47,240 nt of DNA, from contig JADHVR010000025.1 of NCBI GenBank assembly GCA_016783885.1, positions 1-47,240 on the forward strand, written 5' to 3'. The stretch is from Bacteroidales bacterium. GTDB lineage: Bacteria; Bacteroidota; Bacteroidia; Bacteroidales; JAADJA01. Positions within the stretch are counted from its first letter, which is position 1; each line of letters starts with the position of its first letter. The notes under the pieces are model-generated. The model saw nothing but the letters and a program-made list of their open reading frames with translations. It ran no database searches and was not told the DNA's origin. Below, one piece after another: positions 1 to 6,852 of the stretch. Position numbers and translations under genes: made by a program.

Positions 1-139
1 ACTTGAGATAAATTTTAATATTGACAAAGTTGAACCGGTAGAGATTATCAGTCCGATAAACACGGACGAACTGGCATTAAAAGATTTCGAACCGGAAGAC
101 GATGAACTTGAGATAAATTTTAATATTGACAAAGTTGAA
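1..139 (+). repeat. 34-bp perfect direct repeat, 105-bp period, inside the first gene
   Basis: Bases 1-34 and 106-139 are identical. Both are in frame and encode LEINFNIDKVE, so the period is 35 codons. Because the first copy touches the window edge, further copies may lie upstream. Confidence 0.9.
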
Positions 140-772
140 TTAGCCGCAAATGTTATTGAAAAGCAGGAGGCTGACATTCCCCCGGCAGTTACTTTTAAAT
201 CAAAAGAAACTCTTTCTATTCCTGAGATAAAAACAACCCGGAATCTACCGGTTACAAATCCTGCATTTGACAACAACAGGTTTTTATACCTTAAAGAATC
301 AATAATATTTGATAAATCTGTTGAAACCGCAGGGTTAGATACAATGAGTTTGTCCTTAGCAATAACACAACCTGATTTATTATCATACGAAGAGTTATTA
401 TATGCTGCATATTTAATTAATAATCCTGAAGATAAGCTTATTATTTATACTGCAGCATTTACTTATGTCGACAGAGACTGGAGAGCTTATAATAATGCTG
501 CTGTAACTTCCATTCGGTTAAATAAGCTGGAACAAGCTAATTGTTATTTGATTCAGGCTTTATTAATATCTGAAAACAATGGTATTATCCATAATAATCT
601 CGGCATATTAGCTTGTTACATCCAAAATTTTTATGAAGCAGAACATCACTTTATTGCAGCATGGAAATTTGGGGAAGATTCTGACCATAACCTACAAGAA
701 GTTATTATTTTAATAGAAAACCGGTTTGAGTTATCAGGTGATATTATTAAATATACGCCAATGGATGAATAA
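2..772 (+). CDS. C-terminal part of a repeat- and TPR-containing protein (5' end outside window)
   Basis: The reading frame is open from base 2 to the stop at 772, so the gene starts upstream of the window and an internal Met at 344 is not its start. The visible 256 residues begin with an acidic, low-complexity stretch carrying two copies of LEINFNIDKVE. A helical C-terminal part follows, from about residue 115, with TPR-like pairs such as RAYNNAAVTSIRLNKLEQA and NNLGILACYIQNFYEAEHHF. TPR domains mediate protein contacts. In Bacteroidota, TPR parts are often joined to envelope proteins such as OmpA-like ones, but nothing in the visible part proves that here. A hairpin terminator follows. The exact function is not recognisable. 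Confidence 0.75.
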   Translation, partial: LEINFNIDKVEPVEIISPINTDELALKDFEPEDDELEINFNIDKVELAANVIEKQEADIPPAVTFKSKETLSIPEIKTTRNLPVTNPAFDNNRFLYLKESIIFDKSVETAGLDTMSLSLAITQPDLLSYEELLYAAYLINNPEDKLIIYTAAFTYVDRDWRAYNNAAVTSIRLNKLEQANCYLIQALLISENNGIIHNNLGILACYIQNFYEAEHHFIAAWKFGEDSDHNLQEVIILIENRFELSGDIIKYTPMDE

Positions 773-807
773 ATGATTTTGGTTTTTATACCTTGTAAAA
801 CCAACTT

Positions 808-839
808 GTTCGGATTTAAAATAATCCGGACTTTTTTTT
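808..839 (+). terminator. Rho-independent terminator after the TPR gene
   Basis: A 9-bp stem with one G-T pair (808-816 with 823-831, core CGGATT/AATCCG) and a 6-nt loop is followed directly by eight T residues. It lies 36 bp past the stop codon at 772. Confidence 0.85.
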
Positions 840-965
840 ATTTGTTTCATAGAATACCTCACTTTATTTTTTTTAATTTTTATAAATTTATAAACAGCTA
901 CTAATTAAATTTTTTAATAATTTTACAAAATAAAATTTTTTAGTGAAACAAATAAAATTATTAAT

Positions 966-2087
966 ATGAAGTTCATTGTATCGAGTACAGTATTATTAAA
1001 GAATTTGCATCTTATTAGTGGTGTTATAAATCCAAGTAACACTCTTCCAATTCTTGATGATTTTTTGTTTGAATTAAAGGATAAAACCTTATTAATTACA
1101 GCGTCCGACCTTGAAACGACCATGTCGGTCAGTGTTCCGATGGATATGGCTGAAGAATCGGGTGTTGTTACTATTCCCGCAAGACTATTGCTGGATACTT
1201 TAAAAACATTTGCTGATGTACCAATAACTATGACAATAGATAACGAAACACTGGCAATTGAAATATCAGCCGGCGAAGGGAAGTATAAGCTATCGGGACA
1301 TAAGAGCGATGAATTCCCGGTTACCCCGACCATTGAAGACCCTACTATAATTACGATAAATTCAGGGGTATTGAAAAATGCGTTTAATAAAACCTTGTTC
1401 GCCACCGGTAATGATGAGTTAAGACCTGTGATGTCAGGTGTTTTTTGCGAATTAACACCTGAAGATGTAACTTTTGTTGCTACTGATGCCCACAAACTCG
1501 TCAGGTATAAAAGAACCGATACAAAAGCAGAGCAGCCTGCTTCGTTTATTTTGCCTAAAAAGCCTCTAACCCAACTTAAGAATATTTTCCCTGATGATAT
1601 TGAGGTTAAAATTGAATATGACAAAACAAATTCATTTTTCGCTTATGAAAATGTTAGCCTAGTCTGCCGTCTGATTGATGGTAAGTATCCTAATTATGAA
1701 GCCGTAATTCCTAAAGATAATCCTAATATATTAACAATCGAAAGGTCGCCGTTCATAAATTCGATCAAACGTGTTGCGCTTTATGCAAATCAATCTACCA
1801 ACCAGATACGGTTAAAAATCAGCGGGAAAGAACTTACACTGTCAGCAGAAGATATTGATTATGCAAATGAAGCCAAAGAAAGACTCACATGCAACTATGA
1901 AGGCGAAGATATGGAAATAGGGTTCAACTCTAAATTTTTATTAGAAATGCTTAACAATATTGATAACGAAAACATTAAGATTGAAATGTCGGCTCCGAAC
2001 AGAGCCGGGATTTTATTACCGGTTGATATTGACAACAAAGATGAGGATATTCTTATGCTGGTAATGCCCGTTATGCTGAATCAGTAA
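966..2087 (+). CDS. dnaN: DNA polymerase III subunit beta (sliding clamp)
   Basis: The 373-residue protein has the family's usual length and consists of three successive clamp domains (about 1-125, 130-250 and 255-373). The N-terminus MKFIVSSTVLLKNLHLISGV, the segment TLPILDDFLFEL and the C-terminal LVMPVML end are typical of Bacteroidota DnaN. As a dimer the clamp forms a ring around DNA and tethers the replicative polymerase and repair enzymes. The gene stands alone here, without dnaA or recF, as is common in this phylum. It has its own terminator at 2113-2139. No Shine-Dalgarno sequence precedes the ATG. Confidence 0.97.
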   Translation: MKFIVSSTVLLKNLHLISGVINPSNTLPILDDFLFELKDKTLLITASDLETTMSVSVPMDMAEESGVVTIPARLLLDTLKTFADVPITMTIDNETLAIEISAGEGKYKLSGHKSDEFPVTPTIEDPTIITINSGVLKNAFNKTLFATGNDELRPVMSGVFCELTPEDVTFVATDAHKLVRYKRTDTKAEQPASFILPKKPLTQLKNIFPDDIEVKIEYDKTNSFFAYENVSLVCRLIDGKYPNYEAVIPKDNPNILTIERSPFINSIKRVALYANQSTNQIRLKISGKELTLSAEDIDYANEAKERLTCNYEGEDMEIGFNSKFLLEMLNNIDNENIKIEMSAPNRAGILLPVDIDNKDEDILMLVMPVMLNQ

Positions 2088-2112
2088 AATGCACTTATAG
2101 TACTTTATACTG

Positions 2113-2139
2113 AAGCAAGTCGGAGTGGCTTGCTTTTTT
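2113..2139 (+). terminator. Rho-independent terminator after dnaN
   Basis: A 9-bp stem (2113-2121 with 2127-2135, AAGCAAG/CTTGCTT plus two inner pairs) closes a 5-nt loop and runs into TTTTTTA. It lies 25 bp past the dnaN stop. Confidence 0.85.
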
Positions 2140-2158
2140 ATTTTTAAATACCCTTCAA

Positions 2159-3004
2159 ATGAGCGATTGCATTGGTGATAAATTTATTATAAATACTACC
2201 GAACAACCGGTTTCAGAACTTAACGATGAATGGATAAATACCGTGGCTTCTGTTTATGAAGTGCTGAGAGTTGAGGAGGGAATACCCTTGTTTGTTGAGG
2301 ACCACCTTAACAGACTTTTTAACACATTTCGATTATGTAAAATAGATTTTGATCTAAATAAAAAAGATGTCCAAAATTCCATACTCAGATTGATAAATAT
2401 TAATCATGTTAAAAGCAGCCCTGTAAAACTTATTTTTATAAACGATGGCAAAAAACAACATTTTATTACCTGTTTAATGAAAGCTCATAAACCGACACCT
2501 ACAGAATACACAACAGGAGTAAAAACCATTATTCTGCATGAAGAACGGAAGAACCCGAATGCCAAAGTATGGAACAACAGCTTCAGGTATAAAACAGAAA
2601 ACATACTACGGCAGCACTCGGCATTTGAAGCTATTTTGGTTAATCGAAACGGATATATAACCGAAGGCAGCAGGTCGAATATTTTTTTAATTAAGGGCAA
2701 AACAATTTATACTACACCTGCCGGTTTGGTTCTTCCGGGCATTACCAGACAAAAAGTTTTAAATATTTGCAATTCGATTGGAAATCCTGTGATTGAGAAA
2801 ATGATATATTATAAAGAATTGAAAGACTTCGAATCCCTGTTTATAACTGGGACCACGAGGGAAATACTTCCGGTGCGATCAGTTGATAAAATGGTTTTTA
2901 CTGCCGAAAATAAATTAATGCAACGAATTTCAGACGAGTATGAATTATTAGTAGCTGATTATATTAAACACCATTCAGACAGGAAATTTTCTCCTGAATC
3001 TTAA
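2159..3004 (+). CDS. Class IV (fold type IV) PLP-dependent aminotransferase
   Basis: The 281-residue protein fits the IlvE/PabC/D-amino-acid transaminase family. Lys145 in SFRYKTENIL sits at the position of the Schiff-base lysine. The segments ITEGSRSNIFLI (about 167-178, with the conserved Glu), the LPGITRQKVL block and the GTTREILPV block are family signatures. Substrate cannot be read from sequence: branched-chain amino acid, 4-amino-4-deoxychorismate lyase or D-amino acid activities all occur in this fold. The neighbouring dnaN does not help assign it. The gene converges on the cupin gene with only 7 bp between the two stops. Confidence 0.85.
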   Translation: MSDCIGDKFIINTTEQPVSELNDEWINTVASVYEVLRVEEGIPLFVEDHLNRLFNTFRLCKIDFDLNKKDVQNSILRLININHVKSSPVKLIFINDGKKQHFITCLMKAHKPTPTEYTTGVKTIILHEERKNPNAKVWNNSFRYKTENILRQHSAFEAILVNRNGYITEGSRSNIFLIKGKTIYTTPAGLVLPGITRQKVLNICNSIGNPVIEKMIYYKELKDFESLFITGTTREILPVRSVDKMVFTAENKLMQRISDEYELLVADYIKHHSDRKFSPES

Positions 3005-3011
3005 ATCACTA

Positions 3012-3362
3012 CTATTCAAATTCTTTTGGAACGCCACAGATTATAACCAATGGGTTTTCCTTCGATTTGTTCCTGTACTGATGTTTTTCATCAGGCAACA
3101 CTAAGGCAAAATCGCCGGCTTTGATTGGCTGCTCTTCCCCTTTTTCATTCACTATCACACCTTCTCCTTCTATCACAAAGTTCATGTGCTCATAATTATG
3201 CAGGTGATATGGAGTATATCCTTCCGGCTCCACCGTAAACACCCTGTAAGCATAAACAGGAGCGCCATCATCCTGAGAAAGAGGAATCTGTTTCCAGGTT
3301 TTTTTTGCACCTTGCATTTCAACCTTTTTCTTTGGTGCTTTATCAAGCGATATTATTTTCAT
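3012..3362 (-). CDS. Small single-domain cupin protein
   Basis: The 116-residue protein is one cupin beta-barrel. The first cupin motif appears around residue 53 as YHLHNYEHMNFVIEGEG, supplying His, His and Glu for a metal site. The second is near residue 84 as GDFALVLPDEKHQY, supplying the last His. Such stand-alone cupins bind small ligands or metals and vary widely in role, so no reaction is assigned. The gene lies downstream of the amidase on the same strand. A REP-like hairpin sits between them, so co-transcription is uncertain. Confidence 0.85.
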   Translation of the reverse strand: MKIISLDKAPKKKVEMQGAKKTWKQIPLSQDDGAPVYAYRVFTVEPEGYTPYHLHNYEHMNFVIEGEGVIVNEKGEEQPIKAGDFALVLPDEKHQYRNKSKENPLVIICGVPKEFE

Positions 3363-3393
3363 AGTATATTGTTATTTTTTGGTTTGTCTCTTC

Positions 3394-3440
3394 GACAAGG
3401 CAAGTCCCTAACACACCAGCTTAGTTCGACTTGCCATGTC
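3394..3440. repeat. REP-like imperfect hairpin between amidase and cupin genes
   Basis: GACA-a-GGCAAGTC (3394-3406) pairs with GACTTGCC-a-TGTC (3428-3440) around a 21-nt loop, giving 8 + 4 bp with one mismatch. No T-tract follows, so it resembles a repetitive palindrome more than a terminator. Confidence 0.5.
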
Positions 3441-3460
3441 TGATACTCAATCACTAATCA

Positions 3461-4624
3461 CTATTCCCTGAATATTCCATCTGCCAGCCAGTTTGCCACC
3501 GCCTGCCGGTTGTCTTTTATGATAAATCGTTTCTGGTCTCTGCTGTTACGAATATTACCAAGTTCGATAAAAACGGCTACAGGGTGGGTTTTCCGGAGAA
3601 CATGCAGGTTTCTTGCTTTTACCGTACCGGAGTATCCCCTGCTTTTTTGATGCCGGTTATATTTTTTTTCAATTGTATTTTTCAGAGTAATTGCAAGTTC
3701 TTTACCTGTTTTGCTTTTCGGGCTGTGGTAAAAAAACATATCAACGCGATGGCGGCTGCTGCGCGAGTCCACATGAAGAATTATAGCCCGTTGCTTTTTA
3801 GCGCCTTTTTGTTTGTGTTCTTTGTAAAGCCGGTTAATGGCATCAACCCGCTGGTTAAGCCGCTTAACCTGGTTTAAAGGTATTTCCCTGTTTTTCCAGC
3901 ATACCTCATCTTTATCAGGTTTTAAAATGGCTTCATCACGTATGCCGTCATTCTTGTCACGGATGATTATATATACGGTGGCACTGTGTTCCAGCAGATT
4001 TCTTGCCAGACGTAAGGCAATATCGTAAGCATATTCATCCTCGCAAAGCGTTTTGCCATTGTATTTACCCATAGCTCCGGGGTCGGGTCCGCCATGTCCG
4101 GCAACAATATAATAAACCTGTCCTGTAAGTTTGGTTGATTTTACAGTTACTTTCTCATATTTTTTCCCGAAGATAGGACATGTTATTTGAGCGTCAGCAT
4201 TTGTGTTGTGCGATTCGCCTCCGCAATGCAGGTATTCATAAGGAACCCACAAAATGTTATCGTTGCGGTAATCTTTGGGTTTTAATCCGGCTTTGTGCAT
4301 ATTTTCATTATAAGCCTGTATTTTTTTCGCCAGGTCCCAATCGTTATTCCCTATTGTTGACCGTATGCTTACCTCATTGTATTGATATACAAGAATGGGT
4401 AAATTATAGGATTTACCGATGATGAGTTTCAGATTATCACTTAAATCGTTTATGCTCCTGAAATAATCCAGGTTGCATTTTGATTGATTCAGATTATAAC
4501 AATTGAGCAAGGAATACGCACCATCTCCGGGTTTCGCTTTTATCTTCAGGTGTTGTGGCTCTCCGGCATGGAGGGTTGTTGCTGTCAGTAAAAAAAACAG
4601 ATATGCTATTGAAAATATTTTCAT
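3461..4624 (-). CDS. N-acetylmuramoyl-L-alanine amidase (Amidase_3 family), secreted
   Basis: I start at the Met at 4624 because MKIFSIAYLFFLLTATTLHA is then a clean signal peptide; an in-frame Met at 4684 would add 20 unlikely residues. The mature protein has an N-terminal region of about 160 residues that may bind the wall. The zinc amidase domain follows: AGHGGPDPGAMG (first His), an acidic ECDEY-like segment before the helix (CEDEYAYDIA), ILHVDSRSS (second His) and VFIELGNIRN (catalytic Glu). The enzyme cleaves the amide between MurNAc and the L-Ala of peptidoglycan stems in the periplasm. The segment around the second His reads HVDSRS rather than the usual HANA/HADA. Downstream on the same strand lies the cupin. 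Confidence 0.85.
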   Translation of the reverse strand: MKIFSIAYLFFLLTATTLHAGEPQHLKIKAKPGDGAYSLLNCYNLNQSKCNLDYFRSINDLSDNLKLIIGKSYNLPILVYQYNEVSIRSTIGNNDWDLAKKIQAYNENMHKAGLKPKDYRNDNILWVPYEYLHCGGESHNTNADAQITCPIFGKKYEKVTVKSTKLTGQVYYIVAGHGGPDPGAMGKYNGKTLCEDEYAYDIALRLARNLLEHSATVYIIIRDKNDGIRDEAILKPDKDEVCWKNREIPLNQVKRLNQRVDAINRLYKEHKQKGAKKQRAIILHVDSRSSRHRVDMFFYHSPKSKTGKELAITLKNTIEKKYNRHQKSRGYSGTVKARNLHVLRKTHPVAVFIELGNIRNSRDQKRFIIKDNRQAVANWLADGIFRE

Positions 4625-4925
4625 TATTTCAATATGAGCTTTTTTATATTGCCACGGATTAAATCTTGATATACTAAAACGCATCCGTACGGACGCAAGT
4701 TATGTTCGAATAATTTTGCATTCTCGTTCAGTGTCAGTTTAGAAAAAATTTCGTTTCAAAATTAATTGATGAGTGAATAAGAAAAAGAGAAAATATTAAT
4801 AAGATATTAAGAGATTTATGAACAATCCTCCAATGCTTATTCGGATTTAAGCGTGAGAATTTGACGAAGTACTACTCGAACATTGAAGTTTGTAAGTTCA
4901 ATGCAAATGACATTGCGCCCCAACT

Positions 4926-4943
4926 GGCGCCCATACGGGTGCC
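4926..4943. repeat. Short REP-like hairpin upstream of the transposase fragment
   Basis: GGCGCCC-ATAC-GGGTGCC forms a 7-bp stem with one G-T pair and a 4-nt loop. It lies 55 bp before the start of a REP-associated transposase fragment, the usual place for a REP palindrome next to its transposase. Confidence 0.55.
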
Positions 4944-4985
4944 TTTGATTCACTGCTTCAGATTTTTCAAAACCATTCTTTTACC

Positions 4986-4993
4986 TATCTTTG
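4986..4993 (+). promoter_or_regulatory. TAnnTTTG box just before the transposase fragment
   Basis: TATCTTTG matches the Bacteroidota -7 consensus exactly and lies four bases before ATG 4998. No TTTG -33 element is visible. If used, the transcript would be nearly leaderless. Confidence 0.35.
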
Positions 4994-4997
4994 TTCA

Positions 4998-5095
4998 ATG
5001 ATCTGGAAATACAAATTTAGAAATCCTGAAGGTATTTATTTCGTAACCTTTTCTGTGGTTCGTTGGATAGATGTTTTTACCCGCAACATTTACCG
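4998..5095 (+). pseudogene. 5' fragment of a REP-associated tyrosine transposase (RayT/Y1_Tnp)
   Basis: Translation from ATG 4998 gives MIWKYKFRNPEGIYFVTF followed by SVVRWIDVFTRNIYREI. This matches the N-terminus of the Bacteroidota REP-associated transposase subfamily with the 'YFVTFAVVGWIDVFTR' signature. The frame then runs into the aroB-like segment and stops at 5126, so only about 33 residues survive. The HUH motif and the catalytic Tyr are missing. It belongs to a different subfamily from the complete transposase at 12422-13039. Confidence 0.65.
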
Positions 5096-5180
5096 GGAAA
5101 TACTGCCTTCCCGTATTAATGAGTAATGTACAGCTATTACAAAAGGTATATATAATTGAGTTGTCTGAGGGCGAAGAAAT
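5096..5180 (+). repeat. 85-bp partial duplicate of aroB (second copy at 5461-5545)
   Basis: Bases 5096-5180 match aroB bases 5461-5545 without gaps at 80 of 85 positions. Both encode KYCLP(V/A)LMSNVQLLQKV plus YIIE. The copy sits upstream of the real gene and is joined to foreign sequence on both sides. Confidence 0.92.
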
Positions 5181-5298
5181 CACTATTTATTTTATTGACA
5201 GGATAAGAGATGAGCGGAAGTTTGAGAGTCTTGATTACCTGAAGGAACAGCTTATCAGGGATAAAGAAACTGTTCTTAAGATAGTGAGAAACAAATAA
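5181..5298 (+). pseudogene. ribF: 3' end of a riboflavin kinase/FAD synthetase gene (ribF remnant)
   Basis: The frame that leaves the aroB copy continues as TIYFIDRIRDERKFESLDYL and then KEQLIRDKETVLKIVRNK before the stop at 5298. The pattern 'V.F..RIRDE.KF.SLD.LK.QL..DKE' is the C-terminal signature of RibF. About 39 codons remain of a gene usually over 300 codons long, so flavokinase function is lost here. The junction at GAAAT is shared between aroB and this fragment, suggesting a microhomology join. A 75-codon open frame across the join (5071-5298) could be translated but is unlikely to be a functional protein. Confidence 0.65.
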
Positions 5299-5312
5299 TA
5301 AAATTTATTATC

Positions 5313-5320
5313 TATTTTTG
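5313..5320 (+). promoter_or_regulatory. TAnnTTTG box directly before aroB
   Basis: TATTTTTG matches the Bacteroidota -7 box and lies four bases before the aroB ATG, the same spacing as the box at 4986. There is no obvious -33 TTTG. If it is the promoter, aroB would be leaderless. Confidence 0.35.
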
Positions 5321-5324
5321 CTGG

Positions 5325-6410
5325 ATGGAACAGACAATAATAAACTCAAACGGTTATTCGGTTTATATTGGGAATGGTGTTTTTGACACAATACGATCAT
5401 TCCTGCTTCAGTATGAATTCAAAGAAGATAAAATATTTGTTCTTGTTGATGAAAACAGCCGGAAATACTGCCTTCCTGCATTAATGAGCAATGTACAGCT
5501 ATTACAAAAGGTATATATAATTGAGGTGCCTGAGGGCGAAGAAATAAAGGATATCGAAACCTGCCAGAGATTGTGGCAGGAACTGGCTGATCATGATGCC
5601 AACAGGAATTCCATACTTGTTAATCTTGGAGGCGGCGTAATCAGTGATTTGGGAGGTTTTGTAGCTTCCACTTATAAAAGAGGCATTCGTTATCTTAATA
5701 TCCCAACAACCCTTCTGTCAATGGTTGATGCTTCTATTGGTGGTAAAGTAGGTGTGGATATGAAAGGATTGAAAAATCAGATCGGACTTTTTTCTAATCC
5801 ACAGGTTGTTTTCGTCATACCTGAGTTTCTCGACACTCTGCCACAGCGACAATTACGCGCCGGTTTTGCTGAAATTATTAAACATTCTTTGATTTATGAA
5901 AAGCATTATTGGGATGATCTCTCAGGAAATATATTTCAAGATATTAAAAACTGGAAAGAACTTATCGACTGGTCGGTTGAAATTAAAAATTATTTTGTCC
6001 TTGAAGACCCGCTTGATTCCGGCTTTAGAAAAGTACTGAATTTCGGACATACCATCGGACACGCAATCGAATCTTTTTCTTTGCAGAACGATTCGGACTC
6101 TTTGCTTCACGGCGAGGCTATTGCTATCGGAATAATTTGCGAAACTTACTTGTCGAATAAACTTGTAAAACTCCCAAAAAGTGAAATGGACGAAATTGTT
6201 CATTATGTAGCCACAAGCTTTAATCATTATACTCTGAGATCGGGTAATTACGACCTGATTATAGACATTATGAAACATGATAAGAAAAATACAGGTGGTG
6301 AATTCAATTTTACCTTGCTGACATCTATCGGCAACAGCCTGATAAACCAGAGCTGTGATATTAATCTTATAAGGGAGAGTCTCCGGTTTTACCAGAATCT
6401 GAATTGCTGA
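5325..6410 (+). CDS. aroB: 3-dehydroquinate synthase
   Basis: The 361-residue protein converts DAHP to 3-dehydroquinate, the second step of the shikimate pathway, in the cytosol. The NAD-binding motif GGGVISDLGGFVASTYKRGI lies near residues 101-120. Metal and substrate residues are visible in FAEIIKHSLIY (about 185), FGHTIGHAIES (about 242) and LHGEAIAIG (about 261). Residues 46-73 are the segment whose DNA is duplicated upstream. It lies on the same strand as aroA, but 442 bp of non-coding sequence separates them, so they may not share a transcript. The full-length frame and intact motifs indicate a working enzyme. Confidence 0.96.
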   Translation: MEQTIINSNGYSVYIGNGVFDTIRSFLLQYEFKEDKIFVLVDENSRKYCLPALMSNVQLLQKVYIIEVPEGEEIKDIETCQRLWQELADHDANRNSILVNLGGGVISDLGGFVASTYKRGIRYLNIPTTLLSMVDASIGGKVGVDMKGLKNQIGLFSNPQVVFVIPEFLDTLPQRQLRAGFAEIIKHSLIYEKHYWDDLSGNIFQDIKNWKELIDWSVEIKNYFVLEDPLDSGFRKVLNFGHTIGHAIESFSLQNDSDSLLHGEAIAIGIICETYLSNKLVKLPKSEMDEIVHYVATSFNHYTLRSGNYDLIIDIMKHDKKNTGGEFNFTLLTSIGNSLINQSCDINLIRESLRFYQNLNC

Positions 6411-6852
6411 ATTGATAGTTGAAAAGCGCTAAACGACAATATATCAAACCAAAACGTAAATACATGAGCACATTAACACAAAGCGCCATAAATGGCAAGT
6501 TACATGTTATTCAGAAATCGCTTACTAATTGTGGATTTGCAAAAAAACATTCAATAAGCAACATACAATAATCAATAAACAAGTAAAAGTCGAATTCGCT
6601 AAAAAATTATAGAAAGGAAACCATTAATTCCAAATACAAAGAAATTAGCTCCAATTATGAAAGAAACGGAAAAGTTGATAGCTATAATTAATAAAAGCAT
6701 TGAAACTGCGAAGTCGAATATGTAGAAATAATGAAAATTGAATGTTGAGTGTTGGATTAATCGCTTACTAATAGCGTATTTGCTAAAAAACTTTATTTTT
6801 TTTGCAAAGTTTTACAGGATAATAGTATAAAACACTTTTCACTTTTATCTTA
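6411..6852. other. Non-coding, repeat-bearing stretch between aroB and aroA
   Basis: It carries two 33-bp direct repeats, 6516-6548 and 6759-6791, identical at 29 of 33 positions and both beginning AATCGCTTACTAAT. A small gene remnant (6609-6725) lies between them. No intact gene is visible. Confidence 0.7.
6609..6725 (+). pseudogene. Possible C-terminal remnant of a four-helix-bundle (S23/IVS-type) protein
   Basis: The frame encodes KKLAPIMKETEKLIAIINKS followed by IETAKSNM and a stop. The pattern 'L..L..E.dELiaI...SI.TAk' resembles the last helix of the small four-helix-bundle proteins common in Bacteroidota. Stops interrupt the frame upstream, so only about 38 codons remain. The match is by eye on a short segment and is tentative. 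Confidence 0.35.

Larger units (their letters stand above)
4625..4997. other. Gene-free stretch between amidase and the aroB-upstream scar
   Basis: No coding sequence is convincing here. It contains a 10-bp perfect palindrome TCCGTACGGA (4684-4693) and a strong short hairpin at 4926-4943. A TAnnTTTG box lies at its right end. Confidence 0.6.

Noticed and set aside
923-1624. 233-codon open frame antisense to dnaN
   Set aside because: It lies fully opposite a certain dnaN, has no recognisable domain, and its Ser/Val-rich composition is what a shadow frame gives.
5071-5298. 75-codon frame treated as a real small gene
   Set aside because: Its start lies out of frame inside the transposase fragment, and its body is an aroB piece joined to a ribF end, so it is better explained as a scar.
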